33,521 bases of DNA. Source: Bradyrhizobiaceae bacterium. GTDB taxonomy: Bacteria; Pseudomonadota; Alphaproteobacteria; Rhizobiales; Xanthobacteraceae. The notes under the pieces were generated by a model, which saw nothing but the letters and a program-made list of their open reading frames with translations, had not been told where the DNA came from and made no database searches. Both the position numbers and the translations under genes were made by a program. Below, in pieces: positions 8,059 through 16,438 of the stretch; within the stretch, counting starts at the first letter, position 1; each line of letters opens with the position of its first letter. The stretch lies in contig CANKBJ010000022.1 in assembly GCA_947479905.1 (NCBI GenBank), positions 1 through 33,521 on the forward strand, given 5' to 3'.

Positions 8059-8595
8059 CTAGCGCGGCAGCATCCGCTTCAGAACGCCGTCGTGACGCAC
8101 GAAGTGATGGTACAGCGCGGCCGCGACGTGCAGGCCGACCAGCCCGAGCATCACATAATTCGCCAGCAGCCCATGCACATCGCCGGTCCAGCCCCAACCG
8201 GGCGCGCGGGTGGCGAGCAGCTTCGGCAATTCGAAGCCGAACATTTCCACGGGCATGCCGCGCCGCGAGGCGTCCATCCAGCCGAGCAAGGGGACCACGA
8301 ACAACAAGGCGTAAAGCAGCCAATGCACGATAGTCGCGGACTTGGTTTGCCACGGCGGCAGACCGTCTTCCGGCTCGGGTTCGCGATGGGTCACGCGCCA
8401 GGCCAGGCGCACGATGGCGACGGCCAGAATAATGATGCCGAAGGTGAAATGCAGGCTGATCAAGGTCGTCGCCGGCGTGTCGCGGCGTATTTCCGGCATG
8501 ATCCAGGCGAAAATGAACTGCGCGATCAATAGCGCAACGATCAGCCAGTGCAGGGCTTTGGCGGTGCCGGTGTAGCCTGAAGACGTCGGTGTCAT
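8059..8595 (-). CDS. Cytochrome b561 family membrane protein
   Basis: The roughly 178-residue protein has four predicted membrane helices of the bacterial (YodB/YceJ-type) cytochrome b561 family, which transfers electrons between quinol and other acceptors through two b hemes. Histidines occur at the expected places: ALHWLIV in helix 1, SLHFTFG in helix 2, TIVHWLLY in helix 3, and DVHGLLAN and LHVAAALYHH in helix 4. The C-terminal VRHDGVLKRMLP motif is characteristic. I chose the ATG at 8595 (MTPTSSGYTG) because GAGGA lies just upstream. An in-frame ATG at 8610 and one at 8628 give slightly longer products. No obvious partner dehydrogenase or YceI gene is next to it. Confidence 0.9.
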   Translation of the reverse strand: MTPTSSGYTGTAKALHWLIVALLIAQFIFAWIMPEIRRDTPATTLISLHFTFGIIILAVAIVRLAWRVTHREPEPEDGLPPWQTKSATIVHWLLYALLFVVPLLGWMDASRRGMPVEMFGFELPKLLATRAPGWGWTGDVHGLLANYVMLGLVGLHVAAALYHHFVRHDGVLKRMLPR

Positions 8596-8779
8596 GCAAT
8601 CCTCGCTCATCCCCCTTGCAGGGAACAAAATCGTCCCTATATGCGTTCTGACATTGGTGTCGAGCGCAGAATAAATCTTTGCGTTCCATCAATGCGCTGC
8701 GGGAAACTGCGGTCGACGGCCACGAAAAGCAGGCGACGGCGGATGTACCCGCGCCCCTCCTTCGTGGTCGTTATCATTT

Positions 8780-9313
8780 TCACTCGGGTTTGGGCCGCGC
8801 GCGTGCCACCTTCGCGCCGAAGCCGGCGGCGATCGCCAGAAACAGCGATATCAGCACGTCGTAACCGGCCATCGATATGCCGAACATCCGCCAGGCCGCT
8901 TCGTCGCAGCGGACGATTCTGATGTTTTGCAATTTCTGCATCAGGCCGCCGACCGAACCGAGCGAATTGAGCGGACCGGAACAATCGGTCGGGCCTTGCC
9001 AGAGCTTCCATTCGACGCCGGCGTGGAATGCGGCGAGGCCGGTGTTCCACAGCATCAGCGCCGCGATGACCAGAAAGCCGAGCAGCAGCACCTTGCGCGC
9101 CGCGCCATGGCCGGCGCCGAGCCAGAGCAGCGCCGCCAGCGGCACGCTGACATAGAACGCCATGCGCTGATCGAGGCAAAGCGGGCAAGGCGGATAGCCC
9201 AGCACATATTCGAAGAACAAGAAGCCGCCAATGGTGGCGAGGCCGACGACGAAAATGACGGCGGCGGCCGATACCGCCTGGTCCTTGCGCAGCCAGATCA
9301 TCACGTCGTTCAT
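8780..9313 (-). CDS. dsbB: Disulfide bond formation protein DsbB
   Basis: The 177-residue membrane protein passes electrons from periplasmic DsbA to quinone. The CPLC active site (Cys43, Cys46) is in the first periplasmic loop after helix 1, inside GYPPCPLCLDQR. The second redox pair is Cys111 (TDCSG) and Cys136 (RCDE) in the second loop. Four hydrophobic helices are visible. The start is the ATG at 9313 (MNDVMIWLRK), preceded by AGGGG. The open frame continues upstream to 9508, but that extension is Arg-rich, runs into the tRNA gene and is not part of the family. tRNA-Leu lies about 160 bp upstream on the same strand. No dsbA is present in the window. Confidence 0.9.
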   Translation of the reverse strand: MNDVMIWLRKDQAVSAAAVIFVVGLATIGGFLFFEYVLGYPPCPLCLDQRMAFYVSVPLAALLWLGAGHGAARKVLLLGFLVIAALMLWNTGLAAFHAGVEWKLWQGPTDCSGPLNSLGSVGGLMQKLQNIRIVRCDEAAWRMFGISMAGYDVLISLFLAIAAGFGAKVARARPKPE

Positions 9314-9476
9314 GAATGGAAATCCCCTGCCCCGCACGCCAACAAGCGCGACATTGCGGCGCCGGAATGGCGGGCGCCGGCGCGCGAGCAGTACCGTCCG
9401 CCTTCGCCAAGGCGACGGCGGACACCCCACGCTATAATATGAAGTGGCGAAGCCATCCGTCGCTAACAGCGTAGGA

Positions 9477-9561
9477 TGGTGCCCCTGGCCGGACTCGAAC
9501 CAGCACACCTTGCGGTACCTGATTTTGAGTCAGGCGCGTCTACCAATTCCGCCACAGGGGC
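9477..9561 (-). tRNA. tRNA-Leu (anticodon CAA)
   Basis: On the minus strand the sequence begins GCCCCTGTGGCGGAATTGG and ends with CCAGGGGC-A-CCA. This gives a seven-base-pair acceptor stem (GCCCCTG/CAGGGGC), discriminator A and an encoded CCA (9477-9479). The anticodon arm is CCTGA-CTCAAAA-TCAGG, so the anticodon is CAA, reading UUG. The T arm contains GGTTCGAGTCC. A long variable arm (TACCGCAAGGTGT) identifies a class II tRNA, as expected for leucine. The length is 85 nt including CCA. Confidence 0.96.
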
Positions 9562-9723
9562 AACGTGTCCGGCGCAACCGGCCGGCGGCGGGATAATAGC
9601 GGCGCAAAACCTGCGGTCAACGGCGGCTTGAGGTGTGATTTTCGCCCTTGCAGGGTGGCGCTTTCGCGCCCAGTCCGCATTAGCTATGGTTATTCCGCCC
9701 CGAAAACCGCCAGGGAGCCTCCG

Positions 9724-9930
9724 ATGAACGAAGATGTCCTCAACACGTCGCTGCGCAAATTCCTCAAAACCGTGGGGGTCACCTCGCAACGCGAGATCGA
9801 AACGGCGATCCGCGACGCCGTCGCCGCCGGCCGTATCAAGGGCAACGAGGCGCTCAAGGCGCGCATGGTGCTGACCATCGATACGGTCGGGCTTAGCCAT
9901 ACGATCGACAGCACGATCGAGCTGGAATAG
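9724..9930 (+). CDS. Small conserved protein, DUF6494-like (68 aa)
   Basis: The gene encodes a 68-residue soluble protein starting MNEDVLNTSLRKFLKTVGV and continuing with SQREIETAIRDAVAAG and an ALKARM segment, ending in IDSTIELE. I recognise it as resembling the small DUF6494 proteins of alphaproteobacteria, whose function is unknown. It is likely mostly helical with a short beta hairpin at the end. The ATG follows AGGGAGCCTCCG, a good ribosome binding site. It is convergent with the broken oxidoreductase gene, with eight bases between stops. It has no cysteines, membrane segment or signal peptide. Confidence 0.8.
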   Translation: MNEDVLNTSLRKFLKTVGVTSQREIETAIRDAVAAGRIKGNEALKARMVLTIDTVGLSHTIDSTIELE

Positions 9931-9938
9931 CGGGGCGC

Positions 9939-11308
9939 TTAAGCCCCCACCCGGGCGGCGGGCGAATTCGCCCGGCCGAAGGCTGCTTCCATTTCGCGGC
10001 GCACCTTCACCGCCATGTCGTTCTGGTCATAGACCACGTCCGACCATTTCAGCGCCTGGCCTTCGGCGATGTCGTTCCTGAGTTTGACGTTGTGCGCCAG
10101 ACCGAGCGGCAGCAGCCCGCGATCGAGGGAGACATCGGCGGGGGTCTGCTTGCCCCAGACGCAAAAGCCGCCCTCGCCGTCCAGTATCGAACCTGCTTTC
10201 AGCGCGGTTTTCGCCGTCGCCACCACGTCGGAGCGGAAACCAGTCGGCGCGCCGGTCGCCTCGCGACGCAGCGCGCAGGAGGCGACCGAAATGCCCAGCT
10301 CGAGCCCGATCATATGGATCGGCCGGTACAGCGCGGCGTATTTGCCGCTCTTGTCTGGCAGCATCGCGTATTCCTTGAAACAGCGCCGTGCGTATTCTGT
10401 GTCGCCTTCGAACACGACATAGGTGCCAAGCGCGAGATGATGCGGTACGTCGCGGCCGTCGCGGTAGACCGACGAAGTGACTTCGGTGACGCCTTCCTTT
10501 TCCAGAGTGCCGCCGTCCGATTTAGGCTTGCAGATATCGGCCAGTTCGAAGCGTGTCGCCGGCGGAAAGCGTAGGCCGTCGCTCTGCGGCAACAGACCGG
10601 TGCGTTGCATACGGCCGTCATCTCGATGCCGGACTTGGTGCCGTCGACGAAGGAGTTGAACATCTTCGGGTTGATCGAGGCGCGATCCGAAATGTTCAAG
10701 TACTTGTCGAGAATATCCCATACATTGTCGGGATTGGACTTGTGATAATGCGGCTCGTATCGCGTGCCCTTGCCGGCGCTGATGACCTTGAAGCCGGCGG
10801 CGCGCGCCCAGTCGACCTGCTCGCAGATCAAGGCCGGCTGGTCGCCCCAGGCCAGCGAATAGACCACGCCGGCGGCTTTCGCCTTGCGCGCCAGCAAGGG
10901 CCCGGCGACCGCGTCGGCTTCGACATTGACCATGACGATGTGCTTGCCATTCTTGATGGCCGCGAGCGCATGATGAATGCCGGCGCCGGGCACGCCGGTC
11001 GCCTCGACGATGACCTCGATGCGCGGATCGGCGATCATGGCCTCGGCATCGGCGGTGATGAAAGTGGCGCGTCGCTTGTGCGCGTCATCGAGCGAGGTCG
11101 CGGCATAAAGCTCCGCCGGCCAGCCGGCCGTCTGCAACTGGCTGCGCGCGCGGGCAATATCGAGATCGGCGACGGCGACGACATGCGTGCCCGCGGTCAG
11201 CCGCGCCTGCGACAGATACATGGTGCCGAATTTACCGGCGCCGATGACGCCGACGGTAACCGGTTTGCCGGCGGTTTCGCGTTCGAGCAACTTGGCGTGA
11301 AGGTTCAC
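9939..11308 (-). pseudogene. SAF-domain NAD(P)-dependent oxidoreductase, broken by a frameshift
   Basis: Two overlapping minus-strand frames together make one protein of about 456 residues. The first starts at GTG 11308 behind GGAGGA. It has a Rossmann nucleotide-binding start (VGVIGAGKFG) and homoserine-dehydrogenase-like features (EATGVPGAGIHHA, HIVMVNVEADA), and runs well to GIEMTAVCNA. It then turns to Arg/Cys-rich nonsense. The continuation, TGLLPQSDGLRFPP through LNAFGRAN-type C-terminal sequence with an SAF-like region (PADVSLDRGLLP), is in another frame ending at 9939. Restoring one base at about 10599-10604 joins them as CNA-TGL. Related proteins are often annotated as homoserine dehydrogenase-like or FlgA-like SAF proteins. 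A real mutation and a sequencing error cannot be told apart here. Confidence 0.85.
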
Positions 11309-11392
11309 CGGCGCCGTCCTCCGCTATGTTTTCGTTCTTGGCAAAAACGGAAACACAGGCGCGGCGTCAAGACAAGCGACCGCGAGGCCCGG

Positions 11393-11896
11393 CTATTGGC
11401 AGAGGGCGCGCGACACGAAAGTTTCGGTCTTGCAGCCCGGGCCGCTGCTGCGGCCGGAGAGATAGACCTGCGCCGGACAGACTTCGGCGGTGGTCATGTC
11501 GGCGCTCTTGCCGGACTCGAAACCCTTGGCCTTGCACATGGCCGTCGCCGCGGCGACGCAGTCGGGTGCGCCGTTCGGCGCGTTCGGGCATTTTTCGTGG
11601 CCGCTGACAACGCGGGCGACGGGGATGCGCGCGACCGCACCGGCGGCATCCTTCGCGCCTTCGACCGTGCTCTTGGCAGCGACACCAGCCTCGTGGCCGA
11701 GCGTCTCGACCTTCCTGCCGGCGTCCTTGAAGGTCGAACTGATCTTGTCGCCCTGTTCCTCGAACCAGCGGCCGATGCTGCCCAGGAAACCCGGGTCATC
11801 GTTGCGCGGCCTTGATTCCTGCGCGACGGCCAGCGCCGAAGTCATGACAAAGCCGGCCACCAACAGGTGGCGCGTGATCGATAGAGTCCGGGTCAT
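11393..11896 (-). CDS. Hypothetical exported protein with C-terminal cysteines
   Basis: The gene encodes about 167 residues with a clear secretion signal (MTRTLSITRHLLVAGFVMTSALAVAQ), probably cleaved after an Ala. The mature part has an amphipathic Lys/Gly/Ala helix region (WFEEQGDKISSTFKDAGRK, then about 40 residues). A compact C-terminal domain of about 70 residues follows with six cysteines (EKCP, PDCV, AMCK, EVCP, PGCK, ALCQ), suggesting three periplasmic disulfides. I do not recognise a named family. The open frame could start six codons earlier at 11914, but the chosen Met gives the better signal peptide; neither has a strong ribosome site. dsbB about 2 kb away would be needed for its disulfides, though the genes are not linked. 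Confidence 0.7.
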   Translation of the reverse strand: MTRTLSITRHLLVAGFVMTSALAVAQESRPRNDDPGFLGSIGRWFEEQGDKISSTFKDAGRKVETLGHEAGVAAKSTVEGAKDAAGAVARIPVARVVSGHEKCPNAPNGAPDCVAAATAMCKAKGFESGKSADMTTAEVCPAQVYLSGRSSGPGCKTETFVSRALCQ

Positions 11897-12005
11897 TTCC
11901 GGGTGCAATGACATCGCGGCTGTATGGCTCTCAGGTGCCTAGCGGCATTTGCGCCATTCTACCTCTAGTTCCGCCGGATGGCAGAATTGAGGAATGTCGA
12001 TTCGT

Positions 12006-12629
12006 TCAGATCAAGTATACCGCAATGACGATGCCGATGACGACCACCGCGGCGCCCAACGACACCCACAGGCCGAGGCGCTTTTCGATGATCGCGCGGG
12101 CCTGTTCGCCGTAGCGGTGCAACAGGAAGGCCAGCAGGAAGAACCGGCCGGCGCGGGCGATAATCGAGAAAACAATAAACAGCGCAAGGTTGTAGCCGGC
12201 GAAACCCGAGGTAATGGTGACGATCTTGTAGGGGATCGGCGTCAGGCCCTTGAGCAGAATGATCGCGGCGCCCCATTGCGCGTAAGCCGCACGAAAACCT
12301 TCGACCTTGTCGGTATAGCCATAGAGATGCATGAGCCAAGCGCCGACCGAATCGTACAACAGCGCGCCGATGGCATAGCCAACCAAGCCGCCGGCAACCG
12401 AGGCCGCCGTACACCAGGCCGCCATCACATAGGCCCGTTCAGGCCGCGCCAGTGCCATCGGGATCAACATCACATCCGGCGGGATCGGGAAGAACGAGCT
12501 TTCGGCGAAGGCGATCGCTCCCATGGTCCACATCGCATGCGGCTTGTGGGCGGCGTCGATGCACCAATCGTATAGTCGGCGCAATAAATTACGCGGCGGG
12601 ACGGCCTCAACGGTCATATCTGCACTCAT
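12006..12629 (-). CDS. DedA/YqaA-family (SNARE-associated, VTT) membrane protein
   Basis: The 207-residue integral membrane protein has about five hydrophobic segments. Family hallmarks include AFAESSFFPIPPDVML near the first helix, a GGLVGYAIGALL re-entrant segment, and LLKGLTPIPYKIVTITSGFAGYN with its Pro-rich turn. The YqaA branch of the DedA superfamily has these features. DedA-type proteins affect membrane phospholipid distribution and proton-motive-force-linked tolerance, but the YqaA-like group has no settled substrate. The start is ATG 12629 or ATG 12617; neither has a clear ribosome binding site. It is followed on the same strand by the exported Cys-containing protein gene after about 110 bp. 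Confidence 0.85.
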   Translation of the reverse strand: MSADMTVEAVPPRNLLRRLYDWCIDAAHKPHAMWTMGAIAFAESSFFPIPPDVMLIPMALARPERAYVMAAWCTAASVAGGLVGYAIGALLYDSVGAWLMHLYGYTDKVEGFRAAYAQWGAAIILLKGLTPIPYKIVTITSGFAGYNLALFIVFSIIARAGRFFLLAFLLHRYGEQARAIIEKRLGLWVSLGAAVVVIGIVIAVYLI

Positions 12630-12688
12630 GGATTGGGTTTGGCTGAAAACTGTGACGGCTCAACGACGCTCTAGGATCCTCGTCGCTT

Positions 12689-13093
12689 TCAGCGACGCTT
12701 GGGTAAGCGCCGGGCTTCCAAAGGAACCACCTTCGGCAGGGCCTTGGGCGCGACCTTACGCCGCGGCGCACCCGGTACCATATCCTTGGGCAATTTTTCG
12801 GCGATGCCGAACATTTTCTCGCGCCGCCGCATCTCGCCCCAGACATCGTCAGGGTGGACGCCGGCATGGACCCAGAGCACAACCAGATTATAGAGCAGAT
12901 CGGCACTTTCCCGCACAACGGCCTCGGTCTGGCCGTGCATGGCGTCGATCACGACCTCGACCGCCTCTTCCGCCAGCTTCTTGGCCATTTTGGCGCGGCC
13001 GGAGCGCAACAGGCGAGCCGTGCGCGATTTCGTCGGGTCCGTGCCCCGAACGGCAATCACGGCGTCATAAAGCCGGGCAACCGAATCAGCCAT
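12689..13093 (-). CDS. hisE: Phosphoribosyl-ATP pyrophosphohydrolase-like protein
   Basis: The 134-residue protein has the all-alpha MazG/PRA-PH fold of HisE, which removes pyrophosphate from phosphoribosyl-ATP in the second step of histidine synthesis. Metal-binding carboxylates are in AEEAVE (Glu42, Glu43, Glu46) and RESADLLYN (Glu62, Asp65), with KMAKKL before them. Family members are usually about 105-110 residues. This one has a roughly 25-residue basic, Pro-rich tail (from VPGAPRRK). It stands alone rather than behind hisF as is common in this order, so it may be a paralogue acting on another nucleotide. It lies 59 bp upstream of the DedA-like gene on the same strand. Confidence 0.8.
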   Translation of the reverse strand: MADSVARLYDAVIAVRGTDPTKSRTARLLRSGRAKMAKKLAEEAVEVVIDAMHGQTEAVVRESADLLYNLVVLWVHAGVHPDDVWGEMRRREKMFGIAEKLPKDMVPGAPRRKVAPKALPKVVPLEARRLPKRR

Positions 13094-13194
13094 GCGCGAC
13101 CATAGCCGATCCGCTCTGAAAACCGGTTAACGAATAGGGCGCAGCCGCTGAAATAGGGCTTTTAAGCTTACTGCCGGCCGCGATGCTTCGCGCG

Positions 13195-13488
13195 TCACCG
13201 CCAATGGCGGTGACCATGCCAGCGCCGATGGCCGTAATACGGCGCGTAGCCATAGCCCGGACCATAGGCGTAGGGGCCGTAATAGCCGCCACCGTAGTAG
13301 CGATCGCGATAGCTGTCGGCGGCGGCGATCGCCGCGATGGTGCCGAACAGGCCGATGACGGCGCCAACCGCCGCGGCATTGCCGCGATGATAGTGGCGGG
13401 GGCGGGCTTCCGCCGAATTGATACCAAGCGAACCGATAACCACCGCCGTGGCCAGAGCCGCGGCGATGACGCCTTTCAGGCTTCGCAT
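13195..13488 (-). CDS. Small exported Tyr/Gly/His-rich protein
   Basis: A 97-residue protein starting MRSLKGVIAAALATAV, with a signal peptide ending near NSAEA. A short hydrophobic Ala/Gly-rich segment (AAAVGAVIGLFGTIAAIAAA) follows, then a repetitive tail rich in Tyr, Gly, His and Arg (for example GGGYYGPYAYGPGYGY). Such low-complexity exported proteins are frequent in Hyphomicrobiales; their function is unknown. A Gly-zipper-like segment suggests envelope association. The ATG at 13488 follows AAGGGAG with good spacing, which favours it over the longer open frame starting at 13572. The His-rich end might bind metals, but this is speculation. Confidence 0.75.
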   Translation of the reverse strand: MRSLKGVIAAALATAVVIGSLGINSAEARPRHYHRGNAAAVGAVIGLFGTIAAIAAADSYRDRYYGGGYYGPYAYGPGYGYAPYYGHRRWHGHRHWR

Positions 13489-13777
13489 GACGAACTCCCT
13501 TCTGGATGTCTTGTGCATTGAACGGGGCGCCCGGATGCGCCCCTGCGCCGGAACCCGGTCCGAACACGGCAACGTGACGGAATGTCGTGACGACTGCCTA
13601 AGTCTGCGGCAGTTTCGGTGAATTGCTGGGCAGTGCCTTAAAACCGCGCGCCGATATCTTGCACTTTACGACGGCATGTTCTTTGCTGGTTCCAGTTCAT
13701 TCGTCAGCCAAGTTCTTTCGTCAGCCTGGCCGAGATCGCATTGCTGCATGCGCGGGCCGAAAAAAAGGATCGATAAA

Positions 13778-14842
13778 ATGAGCACCTTAAACGCGCGCCG
13801 GCCGGCATTCGCAGGCCACAAGGCGGGAGTTCTGGTCAGTGCCTTGCTCGCGACCGCATTGGCGAGCGGCGCCGGATTGACGGCCGCCTCGGCCGCCGAC
13901 ACCGACATCAAATTCAGCCTCGACTTCAAATTCGAGGGGCCGTCGGCGCCGTTCCTGGTGCCAATCGACAAGGGTTACTACAAGGCCGAAGGCCTCAACG
14001 TCACCATCGACAGCGCCGCCGGCTCGCTCGAACCGATCAACCGCGTCGCCTCCGGCACCTATGACATGGGCTTCGGCGACATCAATTCGCTGATCAAGTT
14101 CCGCGACGCCAACCCGGCCGTGCCGCTCAAGGCGGTGTTCATGGTCTACAACAAACCGCCGTTCTCGATCGTCGGCCGCAAGAGCCGCGGCATCAGCGAT
14201 CCGAAAAGCCTAGAGGGTAAGAAGCTCGGCGCGCCGGCGCCGGACGGCGCCTATGCGCAGTGGCCGATCTTCGTCGAAGCCAACAAGATCGACGCTTCCA
14301 AGGTGACGATCGAGAACGTCGGCTTCCCGGTGCGCGAGCCGATGCTGGCCGCCGGCCAGGTCGACGCCATTACCGGCTTCTCGTTCTCGTCCTTCATCAA
14401 TCTCAAGGACAAGGGCGTGCCGGTCGACGACATCGTCGTGCTGCTGATGGCCGATTACGGCGTCAACCTCTACGGCAATGCGATCATCGTGAACCCGAAA
14501 TTCGCCGCCGAGAAGCCGGAAGCGGTCAAGGCCTTCCTGCGCGCCTTCGTCAAAGGCCTCAAGGACACGGTGAAGTCGCCGGACACCGCGGTCGACTCGG
14601 TGCTCAAGCGCAATGACGTCGCCAAGAAGCCGACCGAACTCGAGCGTCTGACCATGGCGATCCGTGACAATATCGTCACCGCCGAAGTGAAAGCCAGTGG
14701 CTTTGGCGGCATCGACGAGGCCCGTTTCACCAAGGCGATCGACCAGATCGGCCTGACCTATAAGTGGAAGAGCGACAAGCCGAAGACGGCGGACATCTTC
14801 GACGGCTCGTTCCTGCCTGCCGCCGCCGACCGCAAGTTCTAA
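13778..14842 (+). CDS. ABC transporter substrate-binding protein (NMT1/SsuA/TauA type)
   Basis: The 354-residue protein has a long signal sequence cleaved after AASAA (about residue 40). The mature part begins DIKFSLDFKFEG and shows the NMT1/THI5-like fold: PIDKGYYKAEGLNV, GSLEPINRVASGTYDMGFGD and APAPDGAYAQWP. This class binds aliphatic sulfonates, taurine, nitrate/bicarbonate, aromatic acids or thiamine precursors; the ligand here is not identifiable. The ATG follows AAAAAAGGATCGATAAA. An upstream in-frame ATG at 13676 would add an unrelated 34-residue leader and is rejected. The ATPase gene follows with no intergenic base, and the permease gene overlaps that, so all three form one operon. 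Confidence 0.92.
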   Translation: MSTLNARRPAFAGHKAGVLVSALLATALASGAGLTAASAADTDIKFSLDFKFEGPSAPFLVPIDKGYYKAEGLNVTIDSAAGSLEPINRVASGTYDMGFGDINSLIKFRDANPAVPLKAVFMVYNKPPFSIVGRKSRGISDPKSLEGKKLGAPAPDGAYAQWPIFVEANKIDASKVTIENVGFPVREPMLAAGQVDAITGFSFSSFINLKDKGVPVDDIVVLLMADYGVNLYGNAIIVNPKFAAEKPEAVKAFLRAFVKGLKDTVKSPDTAVDSVLKRNDVAKKPTELERLTMAIRDNIVTAEVKASGFGGIDEARFTKAIDQIGLTYKWKSDKPKTADIFDGSFLPAAADRKF

Positions 14843-15625
14843 GTGAGCGCCTTCGTCACTCTTGACGGCGTCGATCACGCCTATGCCGGCGCCGGTTCGG
14901 CGCTGGCGGTCGAAGAGCTGTCGATCGCGGTCGAACAGGGCGAATTCGCCGCCGTGGTCGGCCCGTCCGGCTGCGGCAAGTCCACCTTGATGAAACTCGC
15001 CACCGGTCTGCAGTTTCCGCGTCGCGGAACGGTGACGGTGGCGGGGCAAAAGGTCACCGCGCCGGTCAAGATTGCCGGCATGGCGTTTCAGGCGCCCACC
15101 TTGCTGCCGTGGCGCACCACGCTGGAAAACCTTTTGCTGCCGCTTGAAATCGTCGAGCCGCACCGCAGCGAAATGCGGCGCCGCAAGGTCGAGTTCGCGG
15201 CGCGCGCGCGCAACCTCTTGACCTCGGTTGGTTTGCGCGACCAGGGCGAAAAGTTTCCGTGGGAATTGTCCGGCGGCATGCAGCAGCGAACCTCGCTGTG
15301 CCGCGCGCTGATCCACGAGCCGCAACTCCTGATGCTGGACGAGCCGTTCGGCGCGCTCGATGCTTTCACCCGCGAGGAACTGTGGTGCGTGATCCGCGAT
15401 CTGCAAGCGGCGCGCAAGATCACGGTCATTCTGGTGACGCACGATCTGCGCGAGGCGGTATTTCTCGCCGACCGCGTCTTCGTGATGTCGTCGCGGCCCG
15501 GCCGCATCGTCGTCGAACGCAAAATCGATCTGCCGCGCCCGCGCGATCTTGAAGTCACGTTCACGCCGGCATTCACCGACATCGTCCACGAATTGCGCGG
15601 CCACATCGTAAAGGCGCGGCAATGA
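14843..15625 (+). CDS. ABC transporter ATP-binding protein (SsuB/TauB type)
   Basis: The 260-residue ATPase energises import by the adjacent permease. It has Walker A GPSGCGKST (40-48), Q-loop AFQAPTLLPW (81-90), signature LSGGMQQR (142-149), Walker B LLMLDEP (162-168), D-loop GALDA and switch His in LVTHD. The Q-loop LLPWRTT sequence is typical of nitrate/sulfonate/taurine importers. Translation starts with GTG directly after the TAA of the binding-protein gene. The last four bases overlap the start of the permease gene, indicating coupled translation. Confidence 0.93.
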   Translation: MSAFVTLDGVDHAYAGAGSALAVEELSIAVEQGEFAAVVGPSGCGKSTLMKLATGLQFPRRGTVTVAGQKVTAPVKIAGMAFQAPTLLPWRTTLENLLLPLEIVEPHRSEMRRRKVEFAARARNLLTSVGLRDQGEKFPWELSGGMQQRTSLCRALIHEPQLLMLDEPFGALDAFTREELWCVIRDLQAARKITVILVTHDLREAVFLADRVFVMSSRPGRIVVERKIDLPRPRDLEVTFTPAFTDIVHELRGHIVKARQ

Positions 15626-16395
15626 ACCGGACCGCCCTCCTGATCCGGCTTTCGCCCTGGCTGTTCACCATCGGCCTTTTTGTCGTCTGGGAAGCCGCCG
15701 TTTACATTTTCAAAATCCCGGTGTTCTTCCTGCCGCCGCCAACCGCGATCGCGCAAGCCTTCGTCGATTACTCCGGCCCGCTGGCGCGCAACTCGTGGAT
15801 CACGTTGCAGACGACCTTGATCGGATTTGCGCTCGCCGTCGGCTTCGGCCTGTTGCTCGGCCTGGTGGTCGGCTGGTCGCGCGCGATCTATGCCGGCCTT
15901 TACCCATTGATGATCGGCTTTAACGCCATTCCGAAAGTCGCGCTGGTGCCGATTCTGGTACTGTGGTTCGGCATTGGCTTCGTGCCGGCGGTGCTGACCG
16001 CCTTCCTGATCTCGTTCTTCCCCATCGTCGTCAACGTAGCGACGGGGCTGGCCACCATCGAGCCAGAACTGGAAGACGTGCTGAAGGCGCTTGGCGCTTC
16101 CAAGCTCGACATCATGCGCAAAGTGGGCATTCCACGCACGCTGCCTTACTTCTTCGGTTCTCTGAAGGTGGCGATCACCTTGGCCTTCGTCGGCTCGGTG
16201 ATTTCGGAAAGCGTCGCGTCCAATTACGGCATCGGCAATCTGATGCTGCAGGCGCAGGCGCAGTTCCAGGTGCCGTTGATCTTCGCCGGACTGGTGGTGC
16301 TGGCGATCGAAGGCATCGCCATGTACGCGGCCATGGCGATCCTGGAACGGCGCATGACCGGCTGGGCGCAGCGCTCCGGCTTCGCGCAGGCATAA
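15622..16395 (+). CDS. ABC transporter permease (SsuC/TauC type)
   Basis: The 257-residue inner-membrane permease has about six helices. The binding-protein-dependent transport EAA loop is present around DVLKALGASKLDIMRKVGIPRTLPY, where it contacts the ATPase. The segment IPKVALVPILVLWFGIG is typical of the sulfonate/nitrate/taurine permease group. The ATG overlaps the stop of the ATPase gene by four bases. A LysR-type gene faces it on the other strand with 43 bases between stops. Confidence 0.93.
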   Translation: MNRTALLIRLSPWLFTIGLFVVWEAAVYIFKIPVFFLPPPTAIAQAFVDYSGPLARNSWITLQTTLIGFALAVGFGLLLGLVVGWSRAIYAGLYPLMIGFNAIPKVALVPILVLWFGIGFVPAVLTAFLISFFPIVVNVATGLATIEPELEDVLKALGASKLDIMRKVGIPRTLPYFFGSLKVAITLAFVGSVISESVASNYGIGNLMLQAQAQFQVPLIFAGLVVLAIEGIAMYAAMAILERRMTGWAQRSGFAQA

Positions 16396-16438
16396 GGCGC
16401 AGGCCTTTCAACCCACATTACATTTTTCGCGACACGAA

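Noticed and set aside
8637-9425. 262-residue minus-strand frame overlapping dsbB
   Set aside because: It is a shifted frame of dsbB, whose CPLC and second cysteine pair lie in the other frame.
9477-9561. tRNA-Leu as an integration site for a mobile element
   Set aside because: No integrase gene and no repeated tRNA 3' end was noticed within the window, and genes on both sides are ordinary chromosomal ones.
10590-10610. Programmed ribosomal frameshift in the SAF-domain oxidoreductase gene
   Set aside because: No slippery heptamer is visible at the junction. A missing base explains the data more simply.
14210-15622. 470-residue open frame on the minus strand across the ABC importer genes
   Set aside because: It is antisense to a clear operon and its composition (His, Asp, Arg rich, no family motif) is that of a shadow frame in GC-rich DNA.
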